Of a DNA stretch of 64,000 bases, positions 53,911 to 63,224 are shown piece after piece (within the stretch, counting starts at the first letter, position 1; the number at the start of each line of letters is the position of its first letter). The translations under genes were made by a program, and so were the position numbers. Under the pieces are notes generated by a model. That model worked only from the letters and a program-made list of their open reading frames with translations. It was not told the DNA's origin and made no database searches. Location: NCBI RefSeq assembly GCF_902150045.1, contig NZ_CABFVU010000003.1:1-64000 (forward strand), written 5' to 3'. This stretch comes from Chitinophaga polysaccharea. Lineage in GTDB: Bacteria; Bacteroidota; Bacteroidia; Chitinophagales; Chitinophagaceae.

Positions 53911-54318
53911 TCATGTAAATTGTTTCTTCAGTTTGGCAAAGTATTCTTTAATAGCGGCAGCTTTATCTTTCTTTATTTTCTTTCCAAGTTCCCTGCGTGG
54001 ACAGTTCTCATTGTATTTTGCGCCCCAGTCCATTATCTCGATGATGATGGGTAAGAGATCGATCCCCTTTTTGGTAAGACTGTAAATAAACTTCGACTTA
54101 TTGGCAGGCGACACCTTCCTGGAAAGTATACCTTCCGCCTCCAGCACGCTCAGCCTGTTGGCCAGGATATTGGTCGCTATCTTTTCTTCCGATTCCAGGA
54201 ATTCGCTGTAAGACAGTTTCCCCCTGAGCATGATGTCCCTTATTATGAGCAGTGACCATTTATCACCAAAAACATCCAGGGAGCAACTGATGGGGCAATC
54301 CGATCTTGTTTTATTCAT
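53911..54318 (-). CDS. HxlR-family winged-helix regulator
   Basis: 135 residues. The opening CPISCSLDVFGDKWSLLIIRDIMLRGKLSYSEFLES contains the family motif (GDKWSLLIIRDI) with an N-terminal cysteine that may sense electrophiles or oxidants. The winged helix continues through NILANRLSVLEAEGILSRKV and YSLTKKGIDLLPII. HxlR proteins usually repress adjacent divergent genes. Here an NTF2-like gene starts 104 bp away, with repeated ACTTGCAA sites between them. Confidence 0.93.
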   Translation of the reverse strand: MNKTRSDCPISCSLDVFGDKWSLLIIRDIMLRGKLSYSEFLESEEKIATNILANRLSVLEAEGILSRKVSPANKSKFIYSLTKKGIDLLPIIIEIMDWGAKYNENCPRRELGKKIKKDKAAAIKEYFAKLKKQFT

Positions 54319-54334
54319 AGGAAATATTTAAAGT

Positions 54335-54380
54335 ACTTGCAATTTACAATAACTTTCGGTATTTTCACTTGCAAAGTGCA
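54335..54380. promoter_or_regulatory. ACTTGCAA repeats between HxlR gene and divergent gene
   Basis: ACTTGCAA occurs at 54335-54342 and 54367-54374, 32 bp apart (about three helical turns). The second copy is part of CACTT-GCA-AAGTG. The position between divergent genes suggests an HxlR operator; binding is not shown. Confidence 0.4.
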
Positions 54381-54421
54381 ATATCTTTTAATCCACTTTG
54401 CTGATCACAAAAATAAAAAAA

Positions 54422-54802
54422 ATGAAAAACTCAACCTCAACAAAGCAACTCCTGGAAACCTACTACCACGGCTTTGCAAAGAAAGAAGGCTGGGAGTCTG
54501 TTATTGCTGATGATTTTACATTCATTGGCGGTAACATGACCAACCCGGAGCCCGCTGTAGGAAAAGCCGCTTATATCGAAGTGATAAAACGCTTCTCCCG
54601 CACCTTTCAATCCATGCGGGTAAAAGAAATGATCATCGATGGCAGCAACGCCTGCGTTACCGGCAATTATGATTTCGTATTTCCCAACGGTGCAGCCATT
54701 AATGGTGATGTGGCGGAAATCTGGAAAGCAAAGGATGGTAAACTGATCTCCCTGAGGATCTTTTTTGATACGCTTACTTTTGATAAGAACATCCCCAAAT
54801 AA
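54422..54802 (+). CDS. SnoaL/NTF2-like domain protein
   Basis: 126 residues from the ATG at 54422 (MKNSTSTKQLLETYYHGFAKK); an in-frame ATG at 54398 would add eight residues. The cone-like fold is indicated by the helix-rich start, WESVIADDFTFIGGNM, VTGNYDFVFPNGAAINGDVAEIW and the final KLISLRIFFDTLTF. Many such proteins are small ligand-binding or isomerase-like folds. It is divergent from HxlR and 8 bp before the TfoX-like gene, so the two are probably one transcript. Confidence 0.82.
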   Translation: MKNSTSTKQLLETYYHGFAKKEGWESVIADDFTFIGGNMTNPEPAVGKAAYIEVIKRFSRTFQSMRVKEMIIDGSNACVTGNYDFVFPNGAAINGDVAEIWKAKDGKLISLRIFFDTLTFDKNIPK

Positions 54803-54810
54803 TTTCTGCC

Positions 54811-55149
54811 ATGGCCTACAATGAAAAATTAGCAGAAAGGATACGGCAGGCCCTTGCTCATTTGCCGGGAGTGGAAGAGAAGAAAATGTTTGGCAGCCTG
54901 GCCTTTATGGTGAACGGTAAAATGTGCCTGGCGGCCGGTCCTGGCCGTATGATGTGCCGTATTGATCCGGGTATTCATGAAGAGGCGCTTAAAAAGAAAG
55001 GCAGTCAGACAGTAATAATGAAAGGACGTGCATACAAAGGATTTATTTATGTAGACAATGAGTGCCTTAAAACAAGGGCTGCTTTTGATTACTGGGTGAA
55101 ACTGGCGCTTGGATTTAACGGGCAGGCCAGGGCTTCCGTCAAGAAATGA
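54811..55149 (+). CDS. TfoX N-terminal-like domain protein
   Basis: 112 residues. The pattern KMFGSLAFMVNGKMCLAAG, DPGIHEEALKKKG and RAYKGFIYVDNECL is that of TfoX/Sxy N-terminal-like proteins. The TfoX C-terminal domain is absent, as in most Bacteroidota versions. A link to natural competence should not be assumed; the role is unclear. Co-transcription with the NTF2-like gene is likely. Confidence 0.85.
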   Translation: MAYNEKLAERIRQALAHLPGVEEKKMFGSLAFMVNGKMCLAAGPGRMMCRIDPGIHEEALKKKGSQTVIMKGRAYKGFIYVDNECLKTRAAFDYWVKLALGFNGQARASVKK

Positions 55150-55319
55150 TCCATTATTATTTATCATTGTTGTAACCCGCTTTCTTTTTTAATATATACC
55201 TCCCGTTAGGGGAATGGTATTGTACTGCCGGCGTTTTTGAATCTTTTTTCATCAAAACAACCTATCTTCCCACCCGATAAGCAACCAGAATACGCATACA
55301 TTAATTCAGATGCCTGCCT

Positions 55320-55340
55320 GTTATGATATAATATTATAAC
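55320..55340. promoter_or_regulatory. 21-bp near-perfect palindrome before the transmembrane regulator gene
   Basis: Arms GTTATGATAT and ATATTATAAC around a single central base, with one mismatched pair, 43 bp before the regulator start. It may be an operator for autoregulation or another factor. Confidence 0.35.
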
Positions 55341-55383
55341 TTGCAGCCTGTTTTCAGAACGATGCGCCCTTTAGTGTTCCACC

Positions 55384-57915
55384 ATGAATATGTGCTCCTT
55401 TAAAGCCCTGCTGTTTGCGGGGGTACTTTTACTTTTTTGTTTGCCTGCACAGTCGCAGGGCTTAGTCTTCTCCTCCTTCGAGCAGGTACAGGAGAAGAGA
55501 ACTTCACTCGTATTGAACGGCAGCGACCCGCTTTGCCTGGATGGCAGTTTCGGGTTGTCGTTCGACTTTAACTTCTTCCCCGACAGGAGCGTGTATTACG
55601 GTTACGTGGTAAGGCTCATTAATAACCATCATCAGAATATTGATCTTATTTATAATCACCGCAACCAGCAATTCAGCGTTGTTTTCGGAGATGTATATAC
55701 ACAGCTGGATTTCAGGATAGACAGCGCCCTGCTGTTCCACCAATGGAATACCTGCAGCCTGCAGTATAACGGGCAGATGCTGTCGCTTACAGTGAACGGG
55801 AAAAATTCCGGGAGTAAAAAAATAGTATTGAAAGACCAATGCTTCCGCATATTTTTCGGGGCCTGCCAGCTGCATAGCTTTAAAACCAGCGATGTGCCGC
55901 CCATGCAGGTAAAAAGCATTGCGTTGTACCGCAATAATAAAATGGATGCCTTCTGGCCCCTGAATGAAATGGCCGGCGTTCGCGCGGAAGACAGTATCCG
56001 CGGCCGTGTGGCCAATGTGATCAATCCCGTTTGGGGCACGCCGCTGCACCAGCAATGGCAGCTGCTGAAGGTACTAACGGTGAAGGGTAATGGTAGTTAT
56101 ACCTTTGATCCTTCGGAAGAAGAATTATATATCGTGGCAGCCGACAGTATCCATCATTTCCTCCTGCGCGACCATTCCTCCAAGGCGGAAGCGCTGAGCC
56201 GGCAGGAATACCTGGCCCCTGGTTATCAATCCATATACAACCCCGGTAACCGCACATTGTACAGCGTGCATATCGACCAACAACAGTTGGCAGCATGGCA
56301 ACCCGCCACCCGCAGCTGGGACATCCCTTTTGATTCCACAGACATTACCCAGTACTGGCAAACCAATAAATTTATCCGCAAAAGCGACAATGCCGTGTAT
56401 ATACTCGGCGGCTACGGCCAGCTGAAATATAAAAATCTGGTACAACGCTTCTCTTTCAACACCCGCAAATGGGAAGAGGTAACCGTGCAGCAATCGGATT
56501 ATAAACCAAGATATCTTTCCGCACTGGGCGCCACCGCAAACGGGGATACCGCTTACCTGCTGGGCGGCTATGGCAGCGATAACGGGGAACAGATGCTGAG
56601 CCCCCGTTATTACTACGACCTGCTGCAATACGATGTAGCCAATAACTGTATCCGGAAAGTATATACCTTACCGGAGCCTGCGGAGCCCTTTGTGTTTGCA
56701 TCATCTATGGTGATCGATACCACTGATCAGAGTTATTATGCGCTGATGTTTCCGAACGACCGGTTCCGGTCGCGCTTACAGCTGATCAAAGGTTCCCTGT
56801 TGCGGCCGGAATACCAGCTGGCTGGAGACACAATTCCGTACGCCTTCCTCGACAACCGCTCCGGCGCCGATCTGTATTATTGTCCCCGCAGCCAGCAGCT
56901 GCTGGCAGTAACGCAGATAGTGGACAGGGATAAATCGACCGAAGTACGCATTTACTCACTGGCCTTTCCGCCGGGACAACTGGCATTGTCGGCAGCAGCA
57001 GGCGCCGGGTTTAGTTTAAAGTGGTGGTGGCTGCTGGCAGGAATAGTGCCGGCGGCTGTTGTTATATGTTATTTATATAGACGCCGGTTTAATAAGCCGT
57101 CCTTAGCTGCAATTCCCGTAACGCTGGTACAAACAGAAGAAGTTCCTTCATTGCCGGTAGTGGCGCCGGCCACCGTGCCGGAAGATGTAACGGCCGGTAA
57201 GGCCGCCCTGCTGCTGTTTGGCGAGTTCCAGGTACTGGATAAAGATAAGAATGCCTTAACGCAGCTGCTCTCACCGCTGCTGAAGGAAATGCTGCTGCTG
57301 ATCGTGATCCATACTGCGTGGTCGGGCAAAGGCATCTCCTCTGAAAAATTATACGAGATCCTCTGGCATGATAAGTCCGAGAGAGATGCGCGGAATAACC
57401 GTTCCGTGAATATGGTAAAGCTGAAAGCCATTCTTGAAAAGTTGGGCAGCGGCGTTATTCTACGGGAGGAAGGGCGCTGGAAGATCACGTATGACCCTGA
57501 CCTCCTTTGGGTGGACCTCGCAGAATTCAGCCACCTGGTAAAATCCGCTTCTCCTGGTATGGAGCGGGTCCGGTTGCTGCTGAAAATAGTGAAGGAAGGT
57601 ACCTTCCTGTTCCGCACCGATTACTCCTGGCTGGAAGACATCAAGTCAGACATTTCTTCAAAAGCCCTCGATGTATTGCTCGCAGAAATGAACGGACTGC
57701 CTGCCAATGCTTCTCCCGAAATATTTATCGATATCGCTAACGCTATTTTTGTATTTGACCCTATCCATGAAGATGCGCTCCGCGCAAAATGTAAAAACCT
57801 GATCCGGCAGGGCAGACCCTCTATTGCCAAATCAGTGTATGAAAAATTTTATAAAGACTACCGCCATATGTATGGCGAAAACTTCCGCCTGAATTTCCAG
57901 GATATCATCTCCTGA
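55384..57915 (+). CDS. Transmembrane one-component regulator with LamG-like, kelch-like and SARP-like domains
   Basis: 843 residues. A signal peptide (LLFAGVLLLFCLPAQSQ) leads to a LamG/concanavalin-like sandwich (about 40-215; DGSFGLSFDFNF, LFHQWNTCSLQYNGQMLSLTVNG). A kelch-like propeller follows (about 280-520; AVYILGGYGQ, AYLLGGYGSDNG). One TM helix (about 546-566, WWWLLAGIVPAAVVICYLY) is followed by basic RRR residues, placing the C-terminus in the cytoplasm. That part holds a winged-helix SARP-like domain (about 608-705; LLFGEFQVLDKDKN, NRSVNMVKLKAILEKLG, LREEGRWKITYD) and a BTAD/TPR-like helical region to the end. The layout suggests direct sensing of a periplasmic glycan and transcription control from the membrane. 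The next genes are susC, susD and a GH71/99-like gene, the likely targets. Confidence 0.85.
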   Translation: MNMCSFKALLFAGVLLLFCLPAQSQGLVFSSFEQVQEKRTSLVLNGSDPLCLDGSFGLSFDFNFFPDRSVYYGYVVRLINNHHQNIDLIYNHRNQQFSVVFGDVYTQLDFRIDSALLFHQWNTCSLQYNGQMLSLTVNGKNSGSKKIVLKDQCFRIFFGACQLHSFKTSDVPPMQVKSIALYRNNKMDAFWPLNEMAGVRAEDSIRGRVANVINPVWGTPLHQQWQLLKVLTVKGNGSYTFDPSEEELYIVAADSIHHFLLRDHSSKAEALSRQEYLAPGYQSIYNPGNRTLYSVHIDQQQLAAWQPATRSWDIPFDSTDITQYWQTNKFIRKSDNAVYILGGYGQLKYKNLVQRFSFNTRKWEEVTVQQSDYKPRYLSALGATANGDTAYLLGGYGSDNGEQMLSPRYYYDLLQYDVANNCIRKVYTLPEPAEPFVFASSMVIDTTDQSYYALMFPNDRFRSRLQLIKGSLLRPEYQLAGDTIPYAFLDNRSGADLYYCPRSQQLLAVTQIVDRDKSTEVRIYSLAFPPGQLALSAAAGAGFSLKWWWLLAGIVPAAVVICYLYRRRFNKPSLAAIPVTLVQTEEVPSLPVVAPATVPEDVTAGKAALLLFGEFQVLDKDKNALTQLLSPLLKEMLLLIVIHTAWSGKGISSEKLYEILWHDKSERDARNNRSVNMVKLKAILEKLGSGVILREEGRWKITYDPDLLWVDLAEFSHLVKSASPGMERVRLLLKIVKEGTFLFRTDYSWLEDIKSDISSKALDVLLAEMNGLPANASPEIFIDIANAIFVFDPIHEDALRAKCKNLIRQGRPSIAKSVYEKFYKDYRHMYGENFRLNFQDIIS

Positions 57916-57951
57916 TCCCCGCTTACTGTCTTTTTTAAAAAAAATAGGGCG

Positions 57952-57980
57952 ATTAATTGCGCATTAATACGTTCGTTAAT
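57952..57980 (+). promoter_or_regulatory. TTAAT direct repeats at 11-12 bp spacing before susC
   Basis: ATTAAT at 57952 and 57963 and GTTAAT at 57975 give TTAAT starting at 57953, 57964 and 57976 (11 and 12 bp apart). SARP-type regulators typically bind direct repeats spaced 11 or 22 bp. The site lies between the SARP-like regulator and susC, so it is a good candidate operator. Confidence 0.45.
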
Positions 57981-58175
57981 GGATTTATTAGCGTGTAGCG
58001 CATTGATTTGCAATATGATTTTTTGAAGAAGCAATTTTCACAGCAAAGCGTTATGTTACCGGATTCCACGATCTGAAAGTCTCCCTGTCCTAACACATAC
58101 TATCAGCGTAGCTCCCGCTTTACTGGAAATTAGTTCCACGGTTATGTATTTTAAACCATTAATTATCAATCAATT

Positions 58176-61100
58176 ATGAGATTCTGCTTGCCAGTCTTGC
58201 TCCTGCTCTGTTGTACACAGGCAATGGCCCAGCGAACCCTTATCAAGGGTAAAGCCACGGACGACAAAAACAATCCGCTACCAGGGGTCAGTATCATGGT
58301 GAAAGACACCCGTAACGGCGTAGCCACCAACGAGGATGGCGTATTTTCTATTTATGTGGCCGACCCGAAAACCACCATTCTACGGGCTACTATGACGGGG
58401 TATGAAACAAAAGAAATGGCGCTGAACGGGAAAACCACCGTACAGTTTTTATTAATGCCTTCTCCCATCAACTTAAAAAATGTGGTGATTGCAGGCGCTA
58501 TGGGTCTTAACCGGCAGGCAAAGTCAGTAGGCTATGCCACCCAGTCGGTAAACCCCAACAACCTCACGGAAGCACGTGACCTTAACATCGTAAATGGCCT
58601 TGCTGGTAAAGTGGCCGGCCTGCAGGTTACTACAACCGGGCAGCCGGGATCGTCCAGCCGCCTTATCCTGAGAGGGGAAAACTCCATGACACAAAACAAC
58701 CAGCCCCTCTGGGTGGTAGATGGGGTACCTATCAATAACGATATGGGCGATGGAAGGGATAATCTCGATTTTGGTAACGGCGCTGCAGACATCAACCCCG
58801 ACGATGTGGAATCTATCCAGATCCTCCAGGGGCCCAACGCCGCCGCCCTTTATGGCTCCCGCGCCGCTAACGGCGCCGTGCTCATTGTTACCAAAAAAGG
58901 TAAGATCGGCGATGGTCTCGGCATCGCTGTCAACCAGAACACCCTGGTGAATTCTATCGCTGAATTCCCCGCTTACCAGAACGTATATGGGGAAGGCGGC
59001 AACGGGTATACTGTAGGCAATGGCAACAATATTGTTGCTGGCACCGATGCCGTACGTATGGGGCTCAACGGATCTACCTGGGGAATGCCTATGCTGGGTC
59101 AGCCATATGACGACTTTAGCGGCAAAAGGGTAGAAGGTGGTTTCCTGCCGCAACCAGGTAATATCACTTCTCTCTATAAACCCAGCATCACCAACAGCTC
59201 CGGCATCTCCATCAACAAAGCGGATGAACAGTCATCGTTCCGCTTGTCGTACATGTTCACCAACAGCGATGATGTGCTGAAAAACCAGAACATCATCAGG
59301 AAACACAACGTTTCCCTTAACGCCGGCCGTAAACTTGGTAAGTTCCTGAACGTGGAAGCAAGGGTAATGTATACCAACCAGGGCACAAAGAACCGTACCT
59401 ACCGTAACCTGGATCCGTCCAGCCCTATGGCAGCCTATGTGTACATGCCCCGCAGCGTAAACATCAACTCCCTCTCTCCATGGGCAGATCCCTTTGGCAA
59501 CTCCGTTACTTTCGGCGCGGTAGGCAGCGTGGAAAACCCGCTGTGGATGCTTTATGAAAATGAAAACGAAGATAAATCCAACCGCTTATTGGCGGGTATA
59601 ACGGCCACGGCTAAACTGACCAGCCATCTCAGCTTCCGCCTAATGGCTTCTTCAGATATAAAGATCGCCAGCTATTACCAGTATAAAGAGCTTGGCGGCC
59701 TCAGAACGCCGAACGGGTTTTATTCAAACTCCAACCAGAACAACCAGATGTGGGACTACCAGGCGATGTTCATGTACAACAATAAGCTGAGCAAATCTTT
59801 TAGTCTTACTGCCAACCTGGGCGCGGAATACGTAAACAACAACAACCAGTTCAGGGGCGCCAGCATCGCTTCCCTGCTGGTGCATGATATGCCCAGCATC
59901 CAGAACAGCACTGCATTCCCTGCCGCTACGGAATCGCTTGTACGCTCTAATGTGCAATCGATTTACGGTAATGCTACCCTGGCTTTCCGCGATTTCCTCT
60001 TTATCGATATCACGGGGCGTAACGACTGGTCGTCTACACTGCCTGTGAACAACAGCTCTTTCTTTTATCCTTCTGTGAGCGGTAGCTTTGTGTTCTCCAA
60101 CTTCCTCCCGGAAAACAGTTTTATCAATTACGGAAAACTGAGAGCATCGGTGGCACAGGTAGGCAACGCAGCTCCACCATTATCGCTGTACACTACCTAT
60201 CCGTATGGGGGCCTGTTCCTGGGCAATCCTTACCTGAACTATGGTAATGGCAACCAGCTGAACAATCCTGAGCTGAAACCGGAAAAAACATTGTCGAGGG
60301 AAGCAGGCATAGAGCTGGCATTGTTTAAAAGCCGCATTCAGCTCACTGCTAACGTATACCAATCCAACACCACCAACCAGATCATCCGTCCGCAGATCCC
60401 TACGGAAACGGGTTTCTCCACCCGGATCCTCAATGCAGGCGAAATGCAGAACAAGGGCGTGGAGCTGTCGCTGAACGCAGTGGCCCTGCAAACAAAAAAA
60501 CTGAGATGGAATGTAATGGCCAACTGGTCTATGAACAGGAACAAGGTATTGTCGCTGGTACCGAACATCGACCGGCTTAGCTTAGGCACCAACCTTGGCG
60601 CCACCGTAAATGCCATTGTTGGCCAGCAGTACGGCGTGCTTACCGGCAACGCGCCTTACAAGGTACGCGATACGCTTATCGTGAATCCTTCCAATGGAAG
60701 AACTATTCCTGATCCTAATGTAGTGCTGGGCAATTTCCACCCGGACTGGATAGGGTCACTGGGCTCCGCCTTTAAATACGGCGCCTTCGATTTATCTGTG
60801 CTCTTTACTGTGAAGTGGGGCGGCGTTATTTATTCCGCTTCCTATGGCCGCGCCAATTTTGCCGGTAACACGATTGCCAGCCTGTATGGCCGCGACGAGT
60901 TCCTGCTGAGCAATGTGATCCTCGGTGAAAATGACCAGGAAAGAATGGGGGTTGGTCAGGCTAACAGTAAAGGCAATACCGTGTACAGCGATGCCGACAG
61001 GCCCAAGGGCGCCCGTTACCAGGAAGCTTACTTTCCCCTGGTAGATGCTTCCGGTAAAAACATCCTTGATAAAGACGGCCGCATGATCCCCGGTAAAAAA

Positions 61101-61421
61101 AGCGGTATCTGGATGAATCCAACTACCTACAATTCCGACATGGTATTGAACAACACACCTGCCATCACTTTCAACGCATCCAATATCCGCCTGAGTGAGT
61201 TGATTTTCGGATATTCCTTACCGGCGAAGATCCTGAAAACAACACCGGTAAGATCTGCACGCCTGGCGTTTGTAGGCCGCAACCTGTGGACCCTTTTCAA
61301 ACACACGCCGCAGGGTATTGATCCGGAAGCCGCCAATACCACCGGTAATGCCCAGGGTATTGAGTCCGGCGGATCTTTCCCCTTCTCTATTTATGGATTT
61401 GACCTGAAAGTAACTTTTTAA
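58176..61421 (+). CDS. SusC/RagA-type TonB-dependent transporter
   Basis: 1,081 residues. The signal peptide (LPVLLLLCCTQAMAQ) precedes the carboxypeptidase-regulatory-like domain (IKGKATDDKNNPLPGVSIMVKD). The plug follows (VVIAGAMGLNRQAKSVGYAT; LILRGENSMTQNNQPLWVVDGVPIN), then the barrel ending FDLKVTF. It is the transporter of a small polysaccharide-utilization locus. The 260-bp leader carries the repeats described above. The susD gene follows directly. Confidence 0.94.
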   Translation: MRFCLPVLLLLCCTQAMAQRTLIKGKATDDKNNPLPGVSIMVKDTRNGVATNEDGVFSIYVADPKTTILRATMTGYETKEMALNGKTTVQFLLMPSPINLKNVVIAGAMGLNRQAKSVGYATQSVNPNNLTEARDLNIVNGLAGKVAGLQVTTTGQPGSSSRLILRGENSMTQNNQPLWVVDGVPINNDMGDGRDNLDFGNGAADINPDDVESIQILQGPNAAALYGSRAANGAVLIVTKKGKIGDGLGIAVNQNTLVNSIAEFPAYQNVYGEGGNGYTVGNGNNIVAGTDAVRMGLNGSTWGMPMLGQPYDDFSGKRVEGGFLPQPGNITSLYKPSITNSSGISINKADEQSSFRLSYMFTNSDDVLKNQNIIRKHNVSLNAGRKLGKFLNVEARVMYTNQGTKNRTYRNLDPSSPMAAYVYMPRSVNINSLSPWADPFGNSVTFGAVGSVENPLWMLYENENEDKSNRLLAGITATAKLTSHLSFRLMASSDIKIASYYQYKELGGLRTPNGFYSNSNQNNQMWDYQAMFMYNNKLSKSFSLTANLGAEYVNNNNQFRGASIASLLVHDMPSIQNSTAFPAATESLVRSNVQSIYGNATLAFRDFLFIDITGRNDWSSTLPVNNSSFFYPSVSGSFVFSNFLPENSFINYGKLRASVAQVGNAAPPLSLYTTYPYGGLFLGNPYLNYGNGNQLNNPELKPEKTLSREAGIELALFKSRIQLTANVYQSNTTNQIIRPQIPTETGFSTRILNAGEMQNKGVELSLNAVALQTKKLRWNVMANWSMNRNKVLSLVPNIDRLSLGTNLGATVNAIVGQQYGVLTGNAPYKVRDTLIVNPSNGRTIPDPNVVLGNFHPDWIGSLGSAFKYGAFDLSVLFTVKWGGVIYSASYGRANFAGNTIASLYGRDEFLLSNVILGENDQERMGVGQANSKGNTVYSDADRPKGARYQEAYFPLVDASGKNILDKDGRMIPGKKSGIWMNPTTYNSDMVLNNTPAITFNASNIRLSELIFGYSLPAKILKTTPVRSARLAFVGRNLWTLFKHTPQGIDPEAANTTGNAQGIESGGSFPFSIYGFDLKVTF

Positions 61422-61430
61422 ATGTGTATC

Positions 61431-63212
61431 ATGAAAGCAGTATATATCCTTTCTTTAATAACGATCATGTGCTGGGGATGCACCCGGGATTTTGAGAGCC
61501 TGAACACGGATCCCACACAGTTCAGCGAAGCCGCGCCGGAAGCAAGTATCCTGGCGGCTGTGAAAAATATGAACGCCCGTATGGCGGACTATAACACCAG
61601 TAAATACTGGGACCTCGGCCACCTGCTTTGCCAGCAGGCCAACAGGTACGATGTAACGGACGCCGGCCTGTGGCAAACATTTTACCAGGGCGTACTGGGT
61701 AATCTTAACCAGGTGGTGATCAATTACGGTAATGACTCGCTTTATAACAACCGTGTACAGGTGGCCCGTATCCTGCAGGCATACGCCTATTCCATTATGG
61801 CGGGCAACTTCGGCGCTGTGCCGCTGTACCAGGCGAACAACCCCGAGTACCTGTCGACCATCCTGTTTGAAAATGAAGATACCGTTTACAGCTATGTGCT
61901 CTCCACATTGAAGGATGCGGCATCCAGGATACAACTGAACGGCGACAAGCTCAAATATGATGCAGTATATAACGGCAACCTGCAAAACTGGATCAAGTTT
62001 GCCAATACCATGCGCCTGAAAATTGCGATCCGCACGCAAAGGAATATGGGGGCTGTGGCAAGACAGCATATCACGGAAGTAATGGCCAACGAATCGGCCA
62101 CCATCAGCACTGAAGCGGAAACCGCGAAGATGAGCTTTGAAAATGTCAATAATAACGAGAACCCTTATTTCATTAAATACATTAAATCCAACCAGTACTT
62201 TCCATATGCGCCGGGCGCAACAGGGCAGGCGCCAAAAATGAGCGAGTTCCTGTTCACCGTGTTCCGGTCTTATAAAGATCCGCGTCTGGGCGTATATTAC
62301 GACACCGTGCCTACGGCCAATCGTCTTATCTTAACAGATACGCTCAGCAGCACCGCAGATGATTCGCTGAGGGTAGTAACTTATCCTATCCCTTATCTTG
62401 GCCAGCCAAAAGCAGGTACCAAGCTGGCAGGATGGACCGCCCTTGCCGGTCAGCCGGACATAATAGGCGGTTCCAACATCAACAGCTATTCCAACGCCAA
62501 CCCTGTCATCTACCAGGTGGGCCGGCCTATCATCATGCTTTCTTATGCAGAAGCATTGTTCCTGAAAGCGGAAGCCGCACAAATGGGGCTGGGCGGTAGT
62601 TTGAGCGCAGAGCAATACTACTACGCCGGTATAGACGCCAACTTCGCTTACTGGAATATCAGCACTGCTCTCCGCGATGAGTACAAAGGCCGGGATGGTA
62701 TTAAATGGAATACCACCGGTATAGGGTTTAATAATTACCTGAGTCTTACCAACGCCAATATTGCTGCAGACCCGCTCACAAAAATATGGGTGCAGCGCTG
62801 GCTGAACTATTTCCCCGACGGCGGTTTCGACTGCTGGTGCCTGGAGCGGAGAACCCGCGTGTTCCGCCTGCCGCCGCATACCAATCCCGGTGGCAACTCT
62901 TCTTACTCTGCCAATCCAACTTATTCTGATGTACCGGGAAGAATGTCGTACCCGCTTTCCGTGGTGAACCTGAACCCGGTGGGCTACCAGAGCGCGCTGA
63001 AGGAACTGGGTGTAAGCCGTACAGACGATTATGATATTTACCAGCCATTGCATTTTGCAAAACCTTATACGGTGCCCGACTGGAACAATGAGCCGGCCGC
63101 CTATGATTACCGCTTTATCCAGAAATGGTATGGCACTACCATTCAGGAACTGGCTGCAGCTGCACAAAGGGATGGATTCAGATATGTGATCACCCAGACT
63201 TATCATCCTTAA
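61431..63212 (+). CDS. SusD-like lipoprotein (SusD-like_2 type)
   Basis: 593 residues from the ATG at 61431, which starts the lipoprotein signal (MKAVYILSLITIMCWGC); ATG at 61422 would add three residues. The opening TRDFESLNTDPTQFSEAAPEASIL is typical of the subfamily. RILQAYAYSIMAGNFGAVPLY and LSYAEALFLKAEAAQMG match the SusD-like helical repeats, and the end contains VWNPVGYQ-like segments (LNPVGYQSALKELGV). It binds glycan at the surface together with the upstream SusC, and it precedes the GH71/99-like gene by 12 bp. Confidence 0.92.
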   Translation: MKAVYILSLITIMCWGCTRDFESLNTDPTQFSEAAPEASILAAVKNMNARMADYNTSKYWDLGHLLCQQANRYDVTDAGLWQTFYQGVLGNLNQVVINYGNDSLYNNRVQVARILQAYAYSIMAGNFGAVPLYQANNPEYLSTILFENEDTVYSYVLSTLKDAASRIQLNGDKLKYDAVYNGNLQNWIKFANTMRLKIAIRTQRNMGAVARQHITEVMANESATISTEAETAKMSFENVNNNENPYFIKYIKSNQYFPYAPGATGQAPKMSEFLFTVFRSYKDPRLGVYYDTVPTANRLILTDTLSSTADDSLRVVTYPIPYLGQPKAGTKLAGWTALAGQPDIIGGSNINSYSNANPVIYQVGRPIIMLSYAEALFLKAEAAQMGLGGSLSAEQYYYAGIDANFAYWNISTALRDEYKGRDGIKWNTTGIGFNNYLSLTNANIAADPLTKIWVQRWLNYFPDGGFDCWCLERRTRVFRLPPHTNPGGNSSYSANPTYSDVPGRMSYPLSVVNLNPVGYQSALKELGVSRTDDYDIYQPLHFAKPYTVPDWNNEPAAYDYRFIQKWYGTTIQELAAAAQRDGFRYVITQTYHP

Positions 63213-63224
63213 AAAACTGACATC

